DNA of 15,078 bases from Flavipsychrobacter stenotrophus (lineage in GTDB: Bacteria; Bacteroidota; Bacteroidia; Chitinophagales; Chitinophagaceae): the NCBI GenBank assembly GCA_947372365.1, contig CANBTK010000005.1:1-15078 (forward strand), in the 5' to 3' direction. Made by a program: the position numbers and the translations under genes. This document shows positions 13,528 through 15,078 of the stretch, one piece after another. Positions within the stretch are counted from its first letter, which is position 1; each line of letters opens with the position of its first letter. The notes under the pieces were generated by a model, which had not been told where the DNA came from, did no database searches, and saw only the letters and a list, made by a program, of their open reading frames with translations.

Positions 13528-14196
13528 ATGCTGGGCGACTATTTCGAATTTCCGGGGATGATTAAGGGCCGCCTGCTGGATAGCTACCTGGCGCAGGGCT
13601 GGTACCGAACCGGCTGCATTATTTTTACCACGCATTTTTTGGCACCGCTTAACGACGGGCACAAATTCCGTGTTTACTGGCTAAGGTATATTGTAAATAA
13701 GGTGAAGCCGGATTCTAAAACCCAAAAGCTTTATGCCCTGAACCAACGTTTTACGGTGGCATGCCACCCCTTCAGGCTTACGGGCGAGGTAGATGCGCTG
13801 CACAAGCTTTATGCCGAAGGTGTTAAGTTTGATGCCTGCAAAGACCTGGCCACCATATTAATAGATACGAATAACGATATTTATGACAGCCACATTATAG
13901 AGGTGAGGGACAATGGCCGGCTGATAGCCGCTGGCATATTTGATAAAGGGCAAGACACTATAGAAGGGATTATTAACTTTTATGACCCTGCCTACAAAAA
14001 ATACAGCCTCGGCAAGTACCTGATATTGCTAAAGTACAGGTACTGCCTTGCCAATAACATAGCCCTCTACTACCCCGGCTATTATATGCCTGAGCACCCC
14101 CTGTTTGACTATAAGCTCTTTATAGATAAACAAGCTACTGAGGTGTACCTGCCCGAAACCTGCACCTGGGTACCGCTTACCAAATTTACCCCTTGA
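13528..14196 (+). CDS. Aminoacyl-tRNA-protein transferase, ATE1/Bpt-like
   Basis: Proteins of this family attach an amino acid from a charged tRNA to the N-terminus of other proteins, marking them for ClpS/ClpAP-type degradation; eukaryotic ATE1 adds Arg, and studied bacterial Bpt adds Leu. The 222-residue protein has an N-terminal part with 'LLDSYLAQGWYRTGCIIFTT' (16-35) and 'FRVYWLRY' (47-54), matching the usual 'L..GWYR.G...F' beginning. The C-terminal acyltransferase fold has 'GIINFYDPAYKKYSLGKYLI' (147-166) and 'YYPGYYMPEHPLFDYK' (181-196), equivalent to the 'YDP...SLG.YL' and 'YLGYW' motifs of Bpt. The paired zinc or cluster-binding cysteines of ATE1 are not evident; C30 is the main N-terminal cysteine. 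It is convergent with the LOG gene, 9 bp apart. Which amino acid it uses cannot be read from the sequence. Confidence 0.75.
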   Translation: MLGDYFEFPGMIKGRLLDSYLAQGWYRTGCIIFTTHFLAPLNDGHKFRVYWLRYIVNKVKPDSKTQKLYALNQRFTVACHPFRLTGEVDALHKLYAEGVKFDACKDLATILIDTNNDIYDSHIIEVRDNGRLIAAGIFDKGQDTIEGIINFYDPAYKKYSLGKYLILLKYRYCLANNIALYYPGYYMPEHPLFDYKLFIDKQATEVYLPETCTWVPLTKFTP

Positions 14197-14205
14197 TATT
14201 TATGC

Positions 14206-14904
14206 TTAGAAGTTAGGCTGTAGCTTGTTGTGAGTATAGAAATCGCTCATGTAAGCTACCACCTCATCGGCTGTGTCAAATATCTTTATCATGTCCAGGT
14301 CGCCGGGGCTTATGGTATGCTCCTGCAGTTCCATGGTTTCCTTCATCCAGTCAAAGAGCCCCTTCCAGTATGCTGAGCCCATGCATATCATAGGTGTTTG
14401 GGTGAATTTCTTGGTTTGTATAAGGGTAGCTACTTCAAAAAACTCATCCATTGTGCCCCAACCGCCGGGCATCATGATAAAGCCTTGCGAATATTTAGTG
14501 AACATTACTTTGCGCACGAAGAAGTAATCGAAGTTAAGGCTGTGGCTGCTATCTATAAATGGGTTGCTGGTCTGCTCAAACGGGAGGTCTATGTTCAGGC
14601 CTACACTTTTGCCACCTGCAAGGTGCGCGCCTTTATTGGCGGCTTCCATAATGCCAGGCCCTCCGCCTGAAATTATGCCAAAACCTTCCTGCGAAAGCCT
14701 TTGGGCTATTTCAACCGCCAGCTCGTAGTACTTATTGCCGGGCTTGGTGCGCGCTGAGCCAAATATGGTAACACAGGGGCCCACTTTTGCCATAGTTTCA
14801 AAACCCTGTACAAATTCGGCCATTATTTTAAATATCTGCCAGCTTGAGTGTGCCCTTGTTTCTGTCCAGTCCCTGTTGCGTAAATTATGGAGTTGTTCTT
14901 TCAT
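14206..14904 (-). CDS. LOG family protein (nucleoside 5'-monophosphate phosphoribohydrolase-like)
   Basis: LOG proteins cleave the N-glycosidic bond of nucleotide monophosphates, such as cytokinin ribotides or AMP, releasing the base. This 232-residue protein has a Rossmann-like fold with 'VTIFGSARTKPG' (45-56), the LOG signature 'GGGPGIMEAANKGA' (80-93), 'FFVRKVMF' (128-135) with the conserved Arg-Lys, and 'PGGWGTMDEFFEV' (146-158), the second signature PGGxGTxxE with Asp before the Glu. The N-terminus is about 40 residues longer than plant LOG proteins, as in the larger type II or TIGR00730-like bacterial members. The ATG shares one base with the TAA of the upstream gene (TAATG), indicating translational coupling. 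It is convergent with the ATE1/Bpt-like gene. Confidence 0.9.
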   Translation of the reverse strand: MKEQLHNLRNRDWTETRAHSSWQIFKIMAEFVQGFETMAKVGPCVTIFGSARTKPGNKYYELAVEIAQRLSQEGFGIISGGGPGIMEAANKGAHLAGGKSVGLNIDLPFEQTSNPFIDSSHSLNFDYFFVRKVMFTKYSQGFIMMPGGWGTMDEFFEVATLIQTKKFTQTPMICMGSAYWKGLFDWMKETMELQEHTISPGDLDMIKIFDTADEVVAYMSDFYTHNKLQPNF

Positions 14905-15078
14905 TAGTTGATTTTGTTGTTTTCCCTTCCTTTCCGGGAAGATAAAAATAGGAGTAAAAATGTAAATGCAGCGTTGATAATGAGTAATTCGTTGCCTATT
15001 ACGTAGCCGTTAAGCCATTGGGCTTCGTTTTGTTTCAGCATATAACAAATTGCGGGTGCCGCAATGCATATTATGGGC
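14904..15078 (-). CDS. C-terminal end of a membrane protein (runs off the right edge), possibly a sodium:solute symporter
   Basis: Reading in from the right edge, 57 codons are open and end at TAA 14906-14904. The sequence has a hydrophobic segment (PIICIAAPAICYML), a polar loop (KQNEAQWLNGYVIGNE), a second membrane segment (LLIINAAFTFLLLFL) and a short basic tail (SSRKGRENNKIN). The 'GNELLIINAAFTF' segment before a short cytoplasmic tail resembles the last helix of sodium:solute symporters from Bacteroidota, but with so little sequence this is a guess. Its stop overlaps the start of the LOG gene by one base. Confidence 0.65.
   Translation of the reverse strand, partial: PIICIAAPAICYMLKQNEAQWLNGYVIGNELLIINAAFTFLLLFLSSRKGRENNKIN

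Overview
The window looks like chromosome from a member of the Bacteroidota, probably the Chitinophagales/Sphingobacteriales side. The signs are a TonB-dependent receptor with an N-terminal carboxypeptidase-regulatory-like domain, a secreted protein opening with the 'NGSFE...CP' pattern usual in gliding/T9SS-type bacteria, start sites without clear Shine-Dalgarno sequences, and several upstream matches to the Bacteroidota promoter (TTG, about 20 bp, TAnnTTTG).

Layout. 1-396 (-): N-terminal part of a secreted protein running off the left edge. 397-702: no gene; palindromic repeat elements and a terminator. 736-3622 (-): two-gene unit, TonB-dependent receptor then a small secreted TPR-like protein. 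3790-4890 (+): a 'mobile mystery protein A/B' pair, an XRE-type regulator overlapping a Fic-domain protein, behind a promoter bracketed by two tandem 16-bp operator-like palindromes; the Fic gene carries a +1 frameshift in an A6 run. 5009-5599 (+): Nfu-type iron-sulfur scaffold. 5795-6880 (+): mannose-1-phosphate guanylyltransferase. 6881-7146: no gene; heptamer repeats, a strong terminator and REP-like hairpins. 7147-8655 (-): polysaccharide flippase-like protein. 8873-9319 (+): small secreted protein with one carboxypeptidase-regulatory-like domain. 9371-10717 (-): multi-pass GT-C-like membrane glycosyltransferase. 10872-11581 (-): UMP kinase PyrH, broken by a one-base deletion. 11677-12765 (-): glycine cleavage T protein. 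12965-13321 (+): small membrane protein. 13528-14196 (+): bacterial ATE1/Bpt-like aminoacyl-tRNA-protein transferase, convergent with a LOG-family nucleotide phosphoribohydrolase (14206-14904, -), whose start codon overlaps the stop of an upstream membrane protein that runs off the right edge.

How the genes fit together. Most of the window is core housekeeping (Nfu, PyrH, GcvT) and envelope functions. ManC (GDP-mannose supply), the flippase and the GT-C protein could all serve surface glycan synthesis, but they are separated by terminators and opposite strands, so they do not form one operon. The accessory island is the mystery A/B pair, with the two most interesting signals: the paired operators and the frameshifted Fic gene. 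A second one-base indel, in the essential gene pyrH, warns that one or both frameshifts may be sequence errors.
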